Shown here: positions 33,094 to 43,950 of the stretch, in pieces | Numbering within the stretch: the stretch's first letter is position 1 | Layout of the letters: every line of letters starts with the position of its first letter | Assembly: GCA_030674185.1 (NCBI GenBank) | Contig: JAPXFY010000269.1 | Location: 1-45,000 of the forward strand | From: Monoplex corrugatus | Lineage: Eukaryota; Mollusca; Gastropoda; Littorinimorpha; Ranellidae | Direction: 5' to 3' | DNA length: 45,000 nucleotides | Made by a program: the position numbers and the translations under genes | The notes under the pieces: model-generated | What the model saw: only the letters and a program-made list of their open reading frames with translations | What the model was told of the DNA's origin: nothing | The model's database searches: none

Positions 33094-33946
33094 GAGCAAT
33101 AAACATGACAACCACCATCAGAAGTCTTCAGGACATCTGTTTAAAGTACCTTGTTGACAATTTTGAACAGCTGTGGACATACTCAGATGACAATCAGAAC
33201 CAGATTGTGTGGCGAGACCCTGGCATAGTGCTCCTTGTTCCTGAAAAACTGTTGTATGAATTAAGTAAGCGAAGTAACCTGAACGATGGGACACTATCTT
33301 TGTTCAAGCCTGAGCATGCCTGTCTAAGACATGTTACAATCCCACAAGCCTTGCATATAACCAAAGAAGGATTGAAAACATTAGCGTCCCATCGCTTGTT
33401 GTCCTTAGATATTTGTTACAGTCCCTTGACATTGACTGATGTCCTGACGTGCTTAGGATCACAGAATTGGGCGAGTCTAAAAAACTTGAGATGCAAAGAT
33501 CTGTACGGGATGACACGTTGCCATGAGTCTCTTTCAGATAGTTCAGCCAGGTTCTTTCCCAGACTTGAGAATGTTTGCTGTCTGAGTTTGATGCATGTAG
33601 GACTTACAGACAAGTGTCTGGATGTCATTGCAAGCAGTGTTCCAAAACTGCAAAGTCTGGATATATCAGAAAACTTCAACATCACAAATATTTCACCTCT
33701 TCAGAAGCATGCAGAACGGCTACAAGTGTTGATAATGTTCTGTCTGCATCAGCTGACTAAAGTCACCACTGTTGATACTCTGCGTACGCTGAAGCAGTTG
33801 GAACATCTGGATGTGTCTGTGGATAAGACAAGCACATTTCATGGCACCTTTCAAACAAGTTCCTTGCTGATGGATCCATCCACCATTCCCAACCTGACAT
33901 CACTTGACTTGTGTGGAAGAGAGGAAGTGACGGAAAAAATGCTTGG
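33094..33946 (+). CDS. zyg11: ZYG11-like exon A, right copy (intact LRR block)
   Basis: The exon starts at 33094 after GTTTTGCAG. The ATG is at 33105 and the exon ends in phase 2 at 33946 before GTAATT. The 281 residues begin MTTTIRSLQDICLKYLVDNF, where DIC-L--L resembles the VHL-box helix that docks ZYG11 proteins on elongin C/CUL2. A linker (VWRDPG, PEKLL, NDGTLSLF) follows, then leucine-rich repeats: LLSLDICYSPLTLTDVLTCL, CLSLMHVGLTDKCLDVI, LQSLDISENFNITNIS, LEHLDVSVD and LTSLDLCGREEVTE. ZYG11B has the same order of blocks, including LNDGT, LESLDIS and VSLDISGR. No stop or frameshift is seen. Confidence 0.9.
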
Positions 33947-33964
33947 GTAATTGCTTCATCATGT

Positions 33965-33972
33965 ACATCACA

Positions 33973-34034
<62 letters not shown>

Positions 34035-34160
34035 CACACACACACATACACACACATATACATGTACACACACACACACACTCAAGTACATACACACAAA
34101 CACAAACACGTTAGCACACGCACACGCACACGCACACACAAACACACGAGCACACACTAT
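33965..34160. repeat. CA microsatellite in intron A-B
   Basis: CA run with a few ACATACAC and ACGCAC interruptions, starting about 20 bp from the exon A donor. A short GT run follows at 34400-34432, before exon B. Confidence 0.95.
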
Positions 34161-34394
34161 CATACGTATACAAACAACTTGTACAGACACAGACACACTA
34201 GTACACACTGTTTTACTCATGACATATTTGTATGTTTTTTCCCCAGGTTATGTAGATATTCCTAACATATCAATACAACTTTTGTGTTAACCAGAGAAGA
34301 GACAGTTTTTGATGATAGGAAGATTTCTAAAATGACTTTATTATTGTGTGCATGCGTGAGTCTGCTAGTGTGTATGCGCGCGCACGCGTGCACA

Positions 34395-34426
<32 letters not shown>

Positions 34427-34475
34427 CGCGCGCGCTAGTCATCTCTACGTTTGCATTTTTCAATACTTTGTTCAG

Positions 34476-34587
34476 GGCATTTCTGGATGCACATCCATCG
34501 CTAACTTTCCTGGGTCTGTTGTACAATGAAGCCAGTGGCTATCCCATGTTTGACGTGAAGTCCCCACAGTACAGACCTGGCATTAAG
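34476..34587 (+). CDS. zyg11: ZYG11-like exon B, right copy
   Basis: A 112-nt exon between TTGTTCAG and GTGAGT. In the phase left by exon A it encodes AFLDAHPSLTFLGLLYNEAS then GYPMFDVKSPQYRPGIK, almost identical to the left exon. It closes the LRR region, as in ZYG11B. Confidence 0.85.
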
Positions 34588-35269
34588 GTGAGTGAGTGAT
34601 AATGGTAGTAAATGAATATCTTTTTCTATTTCTTTTTATTCATTTTAATAAGATATATGAGACAAACAATGTCAGCAAAACAAACCCATTTGTTAAAGTT
34701 CAAAACAGATGCCAACTTGTCACATCTTCAACAAAGGATCTGTATGCATGAGTACAGTCACTCTCAACAATATATCAAATACACTGATAGGGTCATAGAG
34801 AAACAATGAAAACACGTCGTAAGGAAACAAAGATTCATATCACACTTCATCTGTAGCTAGGGATAACTTTGTAGACAAAATTACCATTTTCTCTTAACGT
34901 GTGCAAGTTCCACCTGTATCTGGTATTTTACAGGAACATATCTTAAAAAAATATTTAATTACACATAGGCTACTTACTGTACCTCACTGATATATAACCA
35001 GCAGTAGTTGGATGCCCTGCCTCATACCAATACTTTTCACATAATGTGCCAATCACAAATCTGTAGGCATGTAGCGCATGTCCTATAACTCCCTCTGTTC
35101 TGACAGCCACATTTTCCTGTCCTATGCCTATTTAGCTGAATGTCCTTTTCCCTTTCGTTATCCTAATCAATTGAGTTGTTTACTTTGTCATATTTAATTA
35201 TGTTCTCTCTGGAGGGAAAGAGTGTGCCAAAATCAGACTGCTTTGTTTATGAGAATATCAGCACAGTTA

Positions 35270-35520
35270 TCACTGGAATATAAACATTGATAAATGTAAT
35301 TGTTCTGTTGTATCAGACTGCAGAGTACTTTGAGAATAAAAAGTGATAATTGTTTTGTTCTGTTGTATCAGACTGTAGAGTACTAGAGGAATAATCAGTG
35401 ATAACTGTATTGGTTCTGTTGTATCAGACTGTAGAGTATGTACTATGAGAACAATCAGCATAATTGTATTGGTTCTGTTGTATCAGACTGCTCTGTAGAG
35501 CATTATGAGAATGATCAACA
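35270..35520. repeat. Short form of the 56-bp minisatellite
   Basis: Four or five inverted units (GTTGTATCAGACTG, then a TACT(A/T)TGAGAA block, then CAGTGATAACTGTATTGG) correspond to the long left array at 10760-12010. The rest of the intron (34590-35270) pairs with 12010-12700 and carries no gene. Confidence 0.85.
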
Positions 35521-35850
35521 CATTAAGATGTTGTTGTCTGTTCTCTGCCATCTTTGAAATGTTGGCCAATTAAAATTTTCAGATCTTATGAAAAAAAAAT
35601 CCGATTAAATTTTGCACCTTGAAATAGGTTTTGTACTTTTGACTGAATGGTGAGATGAGGTGTTTGCATTTAGTAACAATGAAGTGTTTGCATTAAATAA
35701 GAAAAGCATACTTTAACTAAACATTTACTTTGACACTATACAGATGTTAGTTGTAAAATGTCTCAAAATGATGACAGTAGGAACTATGTAGACATGTTAG
35801 ACATGTTCCCGTGTGTCAGGACATTTCATCAGAATGTCAAACGTTTGCAG

Positions 35851-36001
35851 GTGGCAGGCACCAGTAATCTGGACCAGATGGCTCTGTCACTGAGGCGTTA
35901 CAAGTCACGTCCCAGGAATAATCGTATTGTCACACATATTGGAAGAGTTGGACCACACTGAGCTATCTTTCAATACAACAGATGATGATGACATCATCAG
36001 G
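35851..36001 (+). pseudogene. zyg11: ZYG11-like exon C, right copy, frameshifted
   Basis: Starts after CGTTTGCAG with VAGTSNLDQMALSLRRYKSRP, as in the left copy. A net 5-nt loss between the RP codons and the HTELS region then gives RNNRIVTHIGRVGPH and a TGA. The end (GATGACATCATCAGG then GTATGG) still resembles the left donor. Confidence 0.8.
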
Positions 36002-36039
36002 GTATGGAACACCAGTTACTGACACTGTGTAAAGCAAGG

Positions 36040-36465
36040 TCACATCCATGGACCTGTATAAATATCGCACTTGACCATCGTTAAACTACATGTATTATGT
36101 CAGAGTTAACTGAAACAATAGACCTGTATAACGATCTATCACTTAGTATTACCAGATTTAATGATTATCATGTCATGCAAGCATGAATTTAACTGTAATA
36201 ATAGACCTGTCATACATGTCCCACTTGATTACGTTTAAGCTACATGTATTCAGATTTAACATAATAATAGACTTGTATAAATGTCCCACTTGCTACCTTA
36301 AAGCTGCATGTATGTCAGAGTTAACAGTAATAATAGACCTGTATAAATGTCCAACTTGACAACCTTTTAAGCTACACGAATATATCTGATTTAACTGAAT
36401 AGACCTGTATAAATCATTAAATGTCCCTCTTGACTACCTTTAAGCTACATGTTTATCAGAGTAAC
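36040..36465. repeat. Tandem repeat of about 60 to 70 bp, about six copies
   Basis: Units share ATAGACCTGTATAAATGTCC, CACTTGACTACCTTTAAGC and TACATGTAT. They are inverse to the four-copy array at 9090-9335. Confidence 0.8.
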
Positions 36466-36939
36466 GTCTCTTTAAGACTGATGGGAGCATATGTCCACAC
36501 TGACATTTGCTAATTGGAAATCATGTTCAAAACTACAATTCCCTCGAAATGTTTGGCGACCAGACTGACTTTTCCTGTCCTCTGTCTGTCACCTTATTGT
36601 AAAACGTTTTATCACGCCCTTGATTTACCCAAATTCGTATATCATTCCGGGTCATGATGTTTCCTGTAAACAGACTATGTCACATTTTTTATTTTGTTTT
36701 GTTTTAGCTGATCAGGTAGTTACTTTTTTTATTTGGTAAGTATGCTAGCTAAACAGCTATTCAAGAAAAATCGTTTACATTGTGCATATCAATAGTACAA
36801 TGGTTGTAGATACATCTCAATACAAATCAAAAGTATTTGCCAACACTATACACAGTATACAAATGGCAACCTGACCAACAACATTTTTGGATCAGGCCTC
36901 GTACATCATGGAGAGTAAGAAATTGGTGTATAGGTTGAC

Positions 36940-37030
36940 TGAATGTCTAATGAATGTATAGATGGCGCTGACTGACTGACTGACTGAATATCTAATGAAT
37001 GTAAAGATGGACTGACTAATCAACTGAATG
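36940..37030. repeat. Two-unit relic of the 40-bp minisatellite
   Basis: Two diverged units carry GACTGACTGACTGAATATC and TAATGAATGTA(T/A)AGATGG. They are inverse to the array of about 30 copies at 7400-8660. Confidence 0.85.
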
Positions 37031-37097
37031 ATTGCAATGATTTATTAATTGTCAATTTGATTGAATACTTATTTGACTAATAACTGTTTGATTTCAG

Positions 37098-37314
37098 GCA
37101 ATCTTAGAAGAGATGCCAGATGAGATGTGGTTTGAAAATGTTTTTACAAATGTTGACACAATGATTTGTTTGAATGGTCTGGAGAAATTTTGAGGTGTCA
37201 CTGTGTTTCTCACATTCATCCTGACACTATCAGGCAGCTTCTTCGCGCTTGTCATCTGGTACTGAATCAGCCTGAGGCAGTGTGTCCACAGCAGATAATA
37301 CTGAAAGAGCATTG
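37098..37314 (+). pseudogene. zyg11: ZYG11-like exon D, right copy, frameshifted
   Basis: Between GATTTCAG and GTAAGT. Compared with the left exon it has a 9-nt in-frame insertion, a 1-nt deletion at about 37185-37193 that yields LEKF and a TGA, and a 3-nt deletion near the end. In the shifted frame the family helix (CVSHIHPDTIRQLLRACHL) is still readable. Confidence 0.8.
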
Positions 37315-37334
37315 GTAAGTTGTGTGCACAGACA

Positions 37335-37360
37335 GAGAGAGAGAGAAAGAAAAAGAGAGG

Positions 37361-37410
<50 letters not shown>
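37335..37410. repeat. GA microsatellite after exon D
   Basis: GA/GAAAGA run matching the inverted TC run at 7017-7070. Confidence 0.9.
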
Positions 37411-37415
<5 letters not shown>

Positions 37416-37473
37416 AATGACGCTTTATTTTACAAAGGTGAAAGTTACTGACTAGAAGTTGTACACACACACA

Positions 37474-37550
<77 letters not shown>

Positions 37551-37843
37551 ACTACACTCACCACACACACACACCACACTCACACACACACACACACACA
37601 CACTCACACCACAACACAACAGCACAAAACAGAACACAACAAACACACATACTACAATGGATAGAAGAGAGAAGAAGTGTGGAGAAGAGAGAGAGAAGAG
37701 AATGACAATGATATTTTATTTTACAATGAAAATGTTACCAACAAAAGTTTGCGCGCTCACACACACACACACACACACACGCAGACACACACACACACGC
37801 ACGCACACACACACACACACACGCGCTCACACACACACACACA

Positions 37844-37882
<39 letters not shown>

Positions 37883-37955
37883 ACACAGACAGACACAGAA
37901 GAGAATGACAGTGACACTTTATTTTACAATGGTAAAAATCACTGACTAGAAGCCA
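37409..37955 (+). repeat. Three copies of a 50-bp module linked by CA runs
   Basis: GAGAATGACAATGAC, then TTTATTTTACAA(A/T)GG and a TGACTAGAAG-like end, occurs at 37409-37458, 37697-37747 (more diverged) and 37902-37955. Each is followed or preceded by CA runs (37463-37610 and 37755-37900). It may be a retroelement 3' end amplified together with a microsatellite. No family is named. Confidence 0.7.
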
Positions 37956-39124
37956 TATTTCAAACTTGCCGTTGCTGATCTATACACGTTTGTTTACAGT
38001 AGGAAGTGCAGCTTCAGGAAGATACATCATGAATTCTACAAAGTAAGCTATCATTACAATGAAATCAATAAAAGTACATAGTTAGCACTTCAAAGTAATA
38101 AAACAAATAGATAGCTAGATAGAAAGGTAAATGAACAATAAATAAATAAACAAATAAAATAATGATGATGATGATATGAGGAAGAGGTAGAAGAAAGAAG
38201 AAGCAGAAGCAGAAGAAGAAGAAAACAGTAAATAAGAATAAAACCAAATAAATAGAATAAAATAAAATAAAGTAAGAAGAAAGGTACATGTGAGAAAATT
38301 ACAGAACATTAATCAAGCATCAAATAAACCAATGTTCATACAGTCAAATCAAGGAAGGTGAAATCAACTGGCTATCACTATTATGACTACAGCTGTTATT
38401 ACTTCAACAAGACGTATTACCATTACTACAACAGCTACTACTACTACCACCATACCACTACTACTAAACACGATAATAATAAACAAAGTAATGATAACAA
38501 TTGAAAAAGGAAAGTAAGTCAGGGTACGTTAACATTAGGTCGATTCAATGCACGGATAGACAAAATTTTGTAGAAGAAAGAAAATCAACAAATAACATGA
38601 AATCAAAAAACAAATGCATAGATAAATAAACTTCTGTAAATTTTGCTTTCGACAATAAGAAATTACTATAATGATAAACGCATATGTAACACATAGATCA
38701 TACATGTGTAAAGGTATTAATATAAATAACGTAATAAAACATAGGCCTACACAAATCAAGAATAGCAACAATAATTAAGCGCTGTTGTTCTTGGTAAGGA
38801 AAGAGAGATACAAGGACAAGATGAATAACAGGACAGAAGGTGACAAATACAGACAACAGATAAGAGAGAAAGAGAGAACAAGTGAGAAGAGAAGGAAGGA
38901 GAGACAAAAGACACAGAACGAGAGAGAACAGACAGAGAGAAAGACAGACACAGACAGAGAGACAGAAGAAGAGTAGAAATGGACAGAGAGTGGGTGGTAG
39001 AGCAAAAAATGGAAGATCATGGATAAACTTATTATAACCAGTGAGTATGTAATCAATTGAATCAAACACAAACCAAGAAATAAATGTATGAATTAAAAAC
39101 AGTGGGGAAAAAAATTAAAAATCA

Positions 39125-39190
<66 letters not shown>

Positions 39191-40030
39191 AGAGAGAGAG
39201 AGAGAGAGATACAAACAAGAAATCAACAAATAATTTTTAAAAAAACAATAAAAAGTAAAAAAGAAGAAACAAACAAACAAACCTATCATATATTTATCAA
39301 CAAACCAGCATGCTACAATAAACAAAGATATTGGTTGATTGTTTGAACTGTTACAAAAGTAGTAACGTTGACAATGTCAAGGAAAAAAGAGCTTTTCTGA
39401 GTCGCTGACACATTGAGGGTTTTCCTCAGTCTGTTTGGCTATGTTGGACAGATGGTTTGTGAGTGTCTGAATTTGTGTTTGCATTGTGGCGATGGAGAGT
39501 GTAGCAGTATTCAATTATTGTTGAAGATGTTTGATTATCTCCGTGCAAGCAGTGTGTGTACATGCTTTAGGGGTGACTGTGTTTGCTGCGGGGATCACAT
39601 GTAGTGGTTGATTAGACATTATGATACGTGCACCATTGCCTCGGTACACCATACACCTAGCGGTTCAAATCTAACTATCAGCAGTGCCATAGATCTGTTT
39701 TAAATTTGGCATGTCAACAGAAGAGGGATCAATTTACTCGCTGTTTTTATCTTTACGAAACTCGTTTACCAAACTTCGAAGTTTAAAGGGTTACAACCAA
39801 GTAGTCAGACAGAGATCCGTCTACTGTTGAGTGACCGCACAAAATGAAAAAAATTGCAATGGGAGACTGCAGTTCCATCTATGTTTAGCGTCATAACACG
39901 CATTGTTTGGATTAATGATTGTAGATAATGACCAATCGAGAGTCCATCACGTTGACACCCCTCCGTGAAAGCGCCGGAACACGTCACAGTTTTTTGACGA
40001 ACGCTTGCGGTTGCGCAGAGCCTGCTTTTC
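37955..40030. other. Unassigned part of the right-arm insertion
   Basis: AT-rich, with AAATAA-type repeats (38080-38280), a CTACTAC run (38425-38465), and AG/AGAC-rich tracts (38860-38970, 39127-39210). A tRNA-like stretch at about 39598-39690 has A-box-like TAGTGGTTGATTAG and B-box-like GGTTCAAATCT; it could be a SINE relic but has no intact tRNA fold that I can draw. No gene is supported. Confidence 0.4.
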
Positions 40031-40343
40031 TCACATACCTACATTATCGTCGGCTATAGGAGAACAATGGGACTGGATGGGACATTGTCGTTGGCTATAG
40101 GTGAAAAATGGGACTGGACTGTTGTGTGGAATGTGGGAGAGCAGGGGAAAGGGTGGTGGTAGCTGTCTCACGCTGAGTGCCAGTGGAGGGAGGGAGAGCA
40201 TGGGGAAGAGAAATGATGGTCTATTCAAGCTGATTCTCAGTGGAAGGTGAAGGGGCGTAATGATGAGTAACGACACACTGGTTCTCAGTTGATGGTGGGG
40301 GAATGGGGAGCGAAGGTGGAGAGAGTATGTCCCCTTCATGCTG
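40030..40343 (-). other. Ser/Thr/Pro-rich tract, distal part
   Basis: On the minus strand one frame reads PPSLPIPPPSTENQ, SPSTENQ, LPPSTGTQRETATTTLSPAL. It resembles the tract on the other side of the LINE (41775-42060), for example TSTINLQETTTIPSPSLPTT. It may be a degenerate mucin-like repeat or non-coding CT-rich DNA. Stops interrupt it. Confidence 0.35.
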
Positions 40344-40354
40344 TGGGTGGCAGT

Positions 40355-41763
40355 CATCATCATCATCAGGTGCCCTGCCGCATGGCGTTGGCGATCATGT
40401 ACTTCTATCCATCTCTATCTCTCATTACCCCTAGCATCTCCTCCACCCTCCCCATCCCCAGCCACTCTGCAAGTCCGTCCAGCATTTTCTCCCTGGGTCT
40501 ACCCGGTGCTCTCTTTCTCTCCAGCTTTCCCATTGTGACCAGGTGCTCCAAATCCCCCTTCCTCATAAGATGGCCTATAAATGTTGCCTGTCTTTTCCTA
40601 ATCTTCCTTATGAGTGATCTACTTGTGTCTGCCTCCATCAAGACTGTCTCGTTTGTTTTCTTTGCTGTCCATGGAACACTCAACATTCTTCTTAGAAACC
40701 ACATCTCAGCTGCCTCAATCTTGTTCTGGCTTTGTTTGTTGACTGTCCACGCCTCGCATCTGTACAACAGTATTGGTTCTATATAACATTCAAGAACTCT
40801 CTTCCTGATGTTAATTGATAGGCATTTGTTGGTAAGAATGCTTGTCATCTTCTTGAATGCTGTTTTGGCTTGGCCAATTCTGCTGGTCATTTCTGATGTG
40901 CATCTGCCGTCTGATGAAATGATCGTTCCCCGGTATTTGAATTTATCAACCCGTGTCAAGGTTGTGCCATTTGTTGATATTTTGCATGAGGGGATTTCAT
41001 GTTTTTTACTGATCACCATGACTTCAGTTTTCCTGCTGTTTAGTTCCAGCCCCGTACCTTTGCTTTCTATTTCTAGTATATTCACAAGGTTTTGTAGGTC
41101 TCTTTCACTTTCTGCAATTAGCACGGTGTCATCTGCATATCGAATGTTGTTTATTATTTTCCCTCCAACCTTTAATCCAGGGTCTTCTTCTAGGTTTTCT
41201 CATGATGTTTTCGCTGTAAAGTGAAAACAGATCTGGTGACAAAACACAAGCCTGTCTGACTCCTCTTTTGATATTTTGGAAAGAGCTTACATTGTTTTCT
41301 ATTCTCATTGCAGCTGTTTGTTCCCAGTACATATTTCTGATTATTTGTAGATCTTCTCCACCAACATTGAGTCTCTCCAGTTGGTTGATCAATTCATCAT
41401 GTCTCACCTGATCGAAAGCCTTGGTGTAGTCAACAAAGCATAAATACAAATCCTTATTCATCTCATTTGACCTCTCTATGATAGTTCTTAGGATGTATAT
41501 GGCATTAATAGTTCCTTTCCCTTCCACAAATCCACACTGTTCTTCTGCTATTTCTCTTTTGATTCTATTCCTTGTCCTCTTTATGACTATTCTTAACAGG
41601 ATTTTTTGTTACATGGCTCATTAAACTGATTGTGCGATGGAGTTCGCATTCCATAACCCCTGTCTTCTTTGGAAGTGCAATGAAAATTGATTTTGACATA
41701 TCTTTGGGGATTTTTCCAGTGTCGTAAATTTCATTTAGGAGGACTGTTATTTTTTCTATGCCA
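40355..41763 (-). mobile_element. RTE-like LINE, 5'-truncated
   Basis: The element is flanked by the direct repeat TGGGTGGCAGT (40344-40354 and 41764-41774). The minus-strand protein runs from the first RT block (ITVLLNEIYDTGKIPKDMSK) through KGTINAIYILRTIIERSNEM, YTKAFDQVRHDEL, GVRQACVLSPDLFSLYSE and YADDTVLIAESERDL (YADD at 41139-41128) to the C-terminus EHLVTMGKLERKRAPGRPRE. The 3' tail is a short ATG/GAT run. A 1-nt deletion near 41190 splits the frame, and a stop lies between the first block and 41527. It is the same family as the relic at 1-1232. Confidence 0.85.
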
Positions 41764-41774
41764 TGGGTGGCAGT

Positions 41775-42092
41775 AGGTGAAGGAAAGGAAAGGTTGGATG
41801 GGGTAGGGGGGATCAGTGCATCGCATTCTTTAGCATTGAGAATGGTAGTGGTGGGTAATGAGGGAGAAGGGATGGTGGTGGTCTCCTGAAGGTTAATTGT
41901 AGATGTAGGGGAGGGGGATGTGAGCTGACTGATGTGACTGGAAATCCCCTCTGCTGACATAGGGCTATCAGATGCTGAGAAATTGTTCAGGACACACTTA
42001 TAGTTTGTCGAATTCCATATCAACCCTCTTGGGCACACATTATCTTGCATGAGTATTATTCCTGTAGTATAATAGATGTGAATAGTCAACAT
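41775..42092 (-). other. Ser/Thr/Pro-rich ORF interrupted by the LINE
   Basis: The open minus-strand frame starts MLTIHIYYTTGIILMQDNVC and runs through a Cys pair (NVCPRGLIWNSTNYKCVL) into STP-rich sequence (HISQLTSPSPTSTINLQETT, IPSPSLPTTTILN). The Cys-containing part could be the end of a small extracellular domain followed by a mucin-like stalk. No family is recognised, and no upstream exon was found. Confidence 0.35.
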
Positions 42093-42199
42093 TTTAGAAC
42101 TTTCACCTTAGTATAGATGTATATAACCAAGCCACAGGCCGTGAAATACTTACTTTTTAACAATTGTTTTCGAGGGAGAGGAAAACTGTTATAAAATTT

Positions 42200-42480
42200 A
42201 AAAGAATTTTGTTCATCTGGCCCAATACCTGTGGGGACTGCAGCAACAGTGTAAATATGTGATTAATAAAAGACACGTAAGAAGCAAGTACATCTTTGAT
42301 ATTATTAAAATCATCACACTCACATATGACTACTTGTGGTTCACACTGTCAACCTGCCCCAGTCCTTCATAAGGTACAGCCAGATCCATGAATACTGAGT
42401 TAAGGAAACCAGATGATATGAGAGGACAGAGATGAATTATTATCATTACATACATGTCAACCTTTATTTGAGTCACACCA
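42200..42480 (+). other. D-E intron, paired with left arm
   Basis: Inverse complement of 6640-7000, with shared GTGGGGACTGCAGCAACAGT and TACTTGTGGTTCACACTGTC. It shows that the arm resumes after the insertion of about 4.75 kb. No coding exon can be joined in phase here. Confidence 0.7.
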
Positions 42481-42482
42481 TT

Positions 42483-42549
42483 GCTTCCATTGCTTTTATT
42501 CTTGCTTTTATTGCTTTTATTCTTTCTCCCCATTTATAGCCATGCGCGC

Positions 42550-42598
<49 letters not shown>

Positions 42599-42714
42599 CG
42601 TGCGTGTGCGTGCGTGCGTGCGTGTGTGCTTGCGTGTGTGTCTGCTTCAGCGCTTAGATTTGATTTTATCAAGATTTTGCGCTATATAAATATTGTAATT
42701 ATTATTATTATTAC
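42483..42714 (+). mobile_element. About 230-bp CR1/L2-like LINE 3' end
   Basis: It starts within the 3' UTR (CCATTGCTTTTATTCTTGC), includes the GT/GCGT run (42544-42645), and ends with AGCGCTTAGATTTGATTTTA, CAAGATTTTGCGCT and an ATT tail. The left arm has the uninterrupted site (CACCATAGTAACC on minus, near 6620). The insertion is therefore specific to the right arm. Confidence 0.85.
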
Positions 42715-42789
42715 CAGAGTAACCAACTTTTTTTTATATCTTAGCAACAAACGAAAGTCCATAGTAAAGATGAAAACATAATTTATTGA

Positions 42790-43125
<336 letters not shown>

Positions 43126-43177
43126 TCATGGCAATTTAAAATGCCATCATTAGAATGTTCACATTTGTGTTTTTCAG

Positions 43178-43234
43178 TCTGATGCAAGCATCCAACATTA
43201 TCAACATCTGTGAGAAAATGGAAACTGACTAATG
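43178..43234 (+). pseudogene. zyg11: ZYG11-like exon E, right copy, with stop
   Basis: 57 nt between TTTTTCAG and GTAAGT. In the phase of exon D it encodes LMQASNIINICEKMETD and then TAA, one base longer than the left exon, which stays open. Confidence 0.6.
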
Positions 43235-43430
43235 GTAAGTAGCAACATAAAGCAGCCACCATCAAAAAGTACAAAATATGACGTTTTGCTCTTTGTAGAA
43301 CGTATCACTCTGTAAGTAGCAACATGAAGCTGTCACCGTCATGTTTTGCTCTGTGTAGAACGTATCACTCTGTAAGTAGCAACATAAAACAGTCACCATC
43401 ATTTTTAACTCTCTGTATAAGGTATCACTC
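43235..43430 (+). repeat. Three tandem copies of the exon E donor region
   Basis: GTAAGTAGCAACAT begins at 43235 (the donor itself), 43312 and 43372. The last two are 60 bp apart and share CTCTGTGTAGAACGTATCAC-type ends. Each copy carries a consensus GTAAGT. Confidence 0.85.
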
Positions 43431-43472
43431 TCATTAGTAATTAGTATCAAATGTATTCCTTCTGGTTATCAG

Positions 43473-43585
<113 letters not shown>

Positions 43586-43744
43586 CACATATACACTACT
43601 CTATCACACACCACACATACACACACACCAAACACGCGTGTATGATACAAATGCACATTCGCGCGCGCGCGTGCCCACACACAAATTATATAAAAAATAA
43701 ATGAATGAATACAGTATATGCATGTATATAAACATATATGTATA

Positions 43745-43755
43745 TGTGTGTTGTG

Positions 43756-43831
<76 letters not shown>

Positions 43832-43950
43832 GAGGGAGACAGTAGTCTTCAGTCTTCTTTTGTCATTGCCAGTTAGAGAGAGAGAGAGAGAGTCAGTGAG
43901 TGAGTCAGTGAGTCAGTGAATGAGTCAATGAGTGAGTCATTGAGTGAGCG
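43745..43950. repeat. GT run followed by GA and GTGA repeats
   Basis: GT run 43757-43828, GA run 43875-43892 and GTGAGTCA-type repeats to 43950. Confidence 0.9.

Noticed and set aside
39413..39604. Cys-rich 63-codon ORF
   Set aside because: No recognised domain, no splice context and no counterpart. The Cys content follows from TGT/TGC-rich DNA.
39598..39690. tRNA gene suggested by A- and B-box-like words
   Set aside because: No acceptor stem or anticodon arm could be drawn. It is at best a SINE relic.
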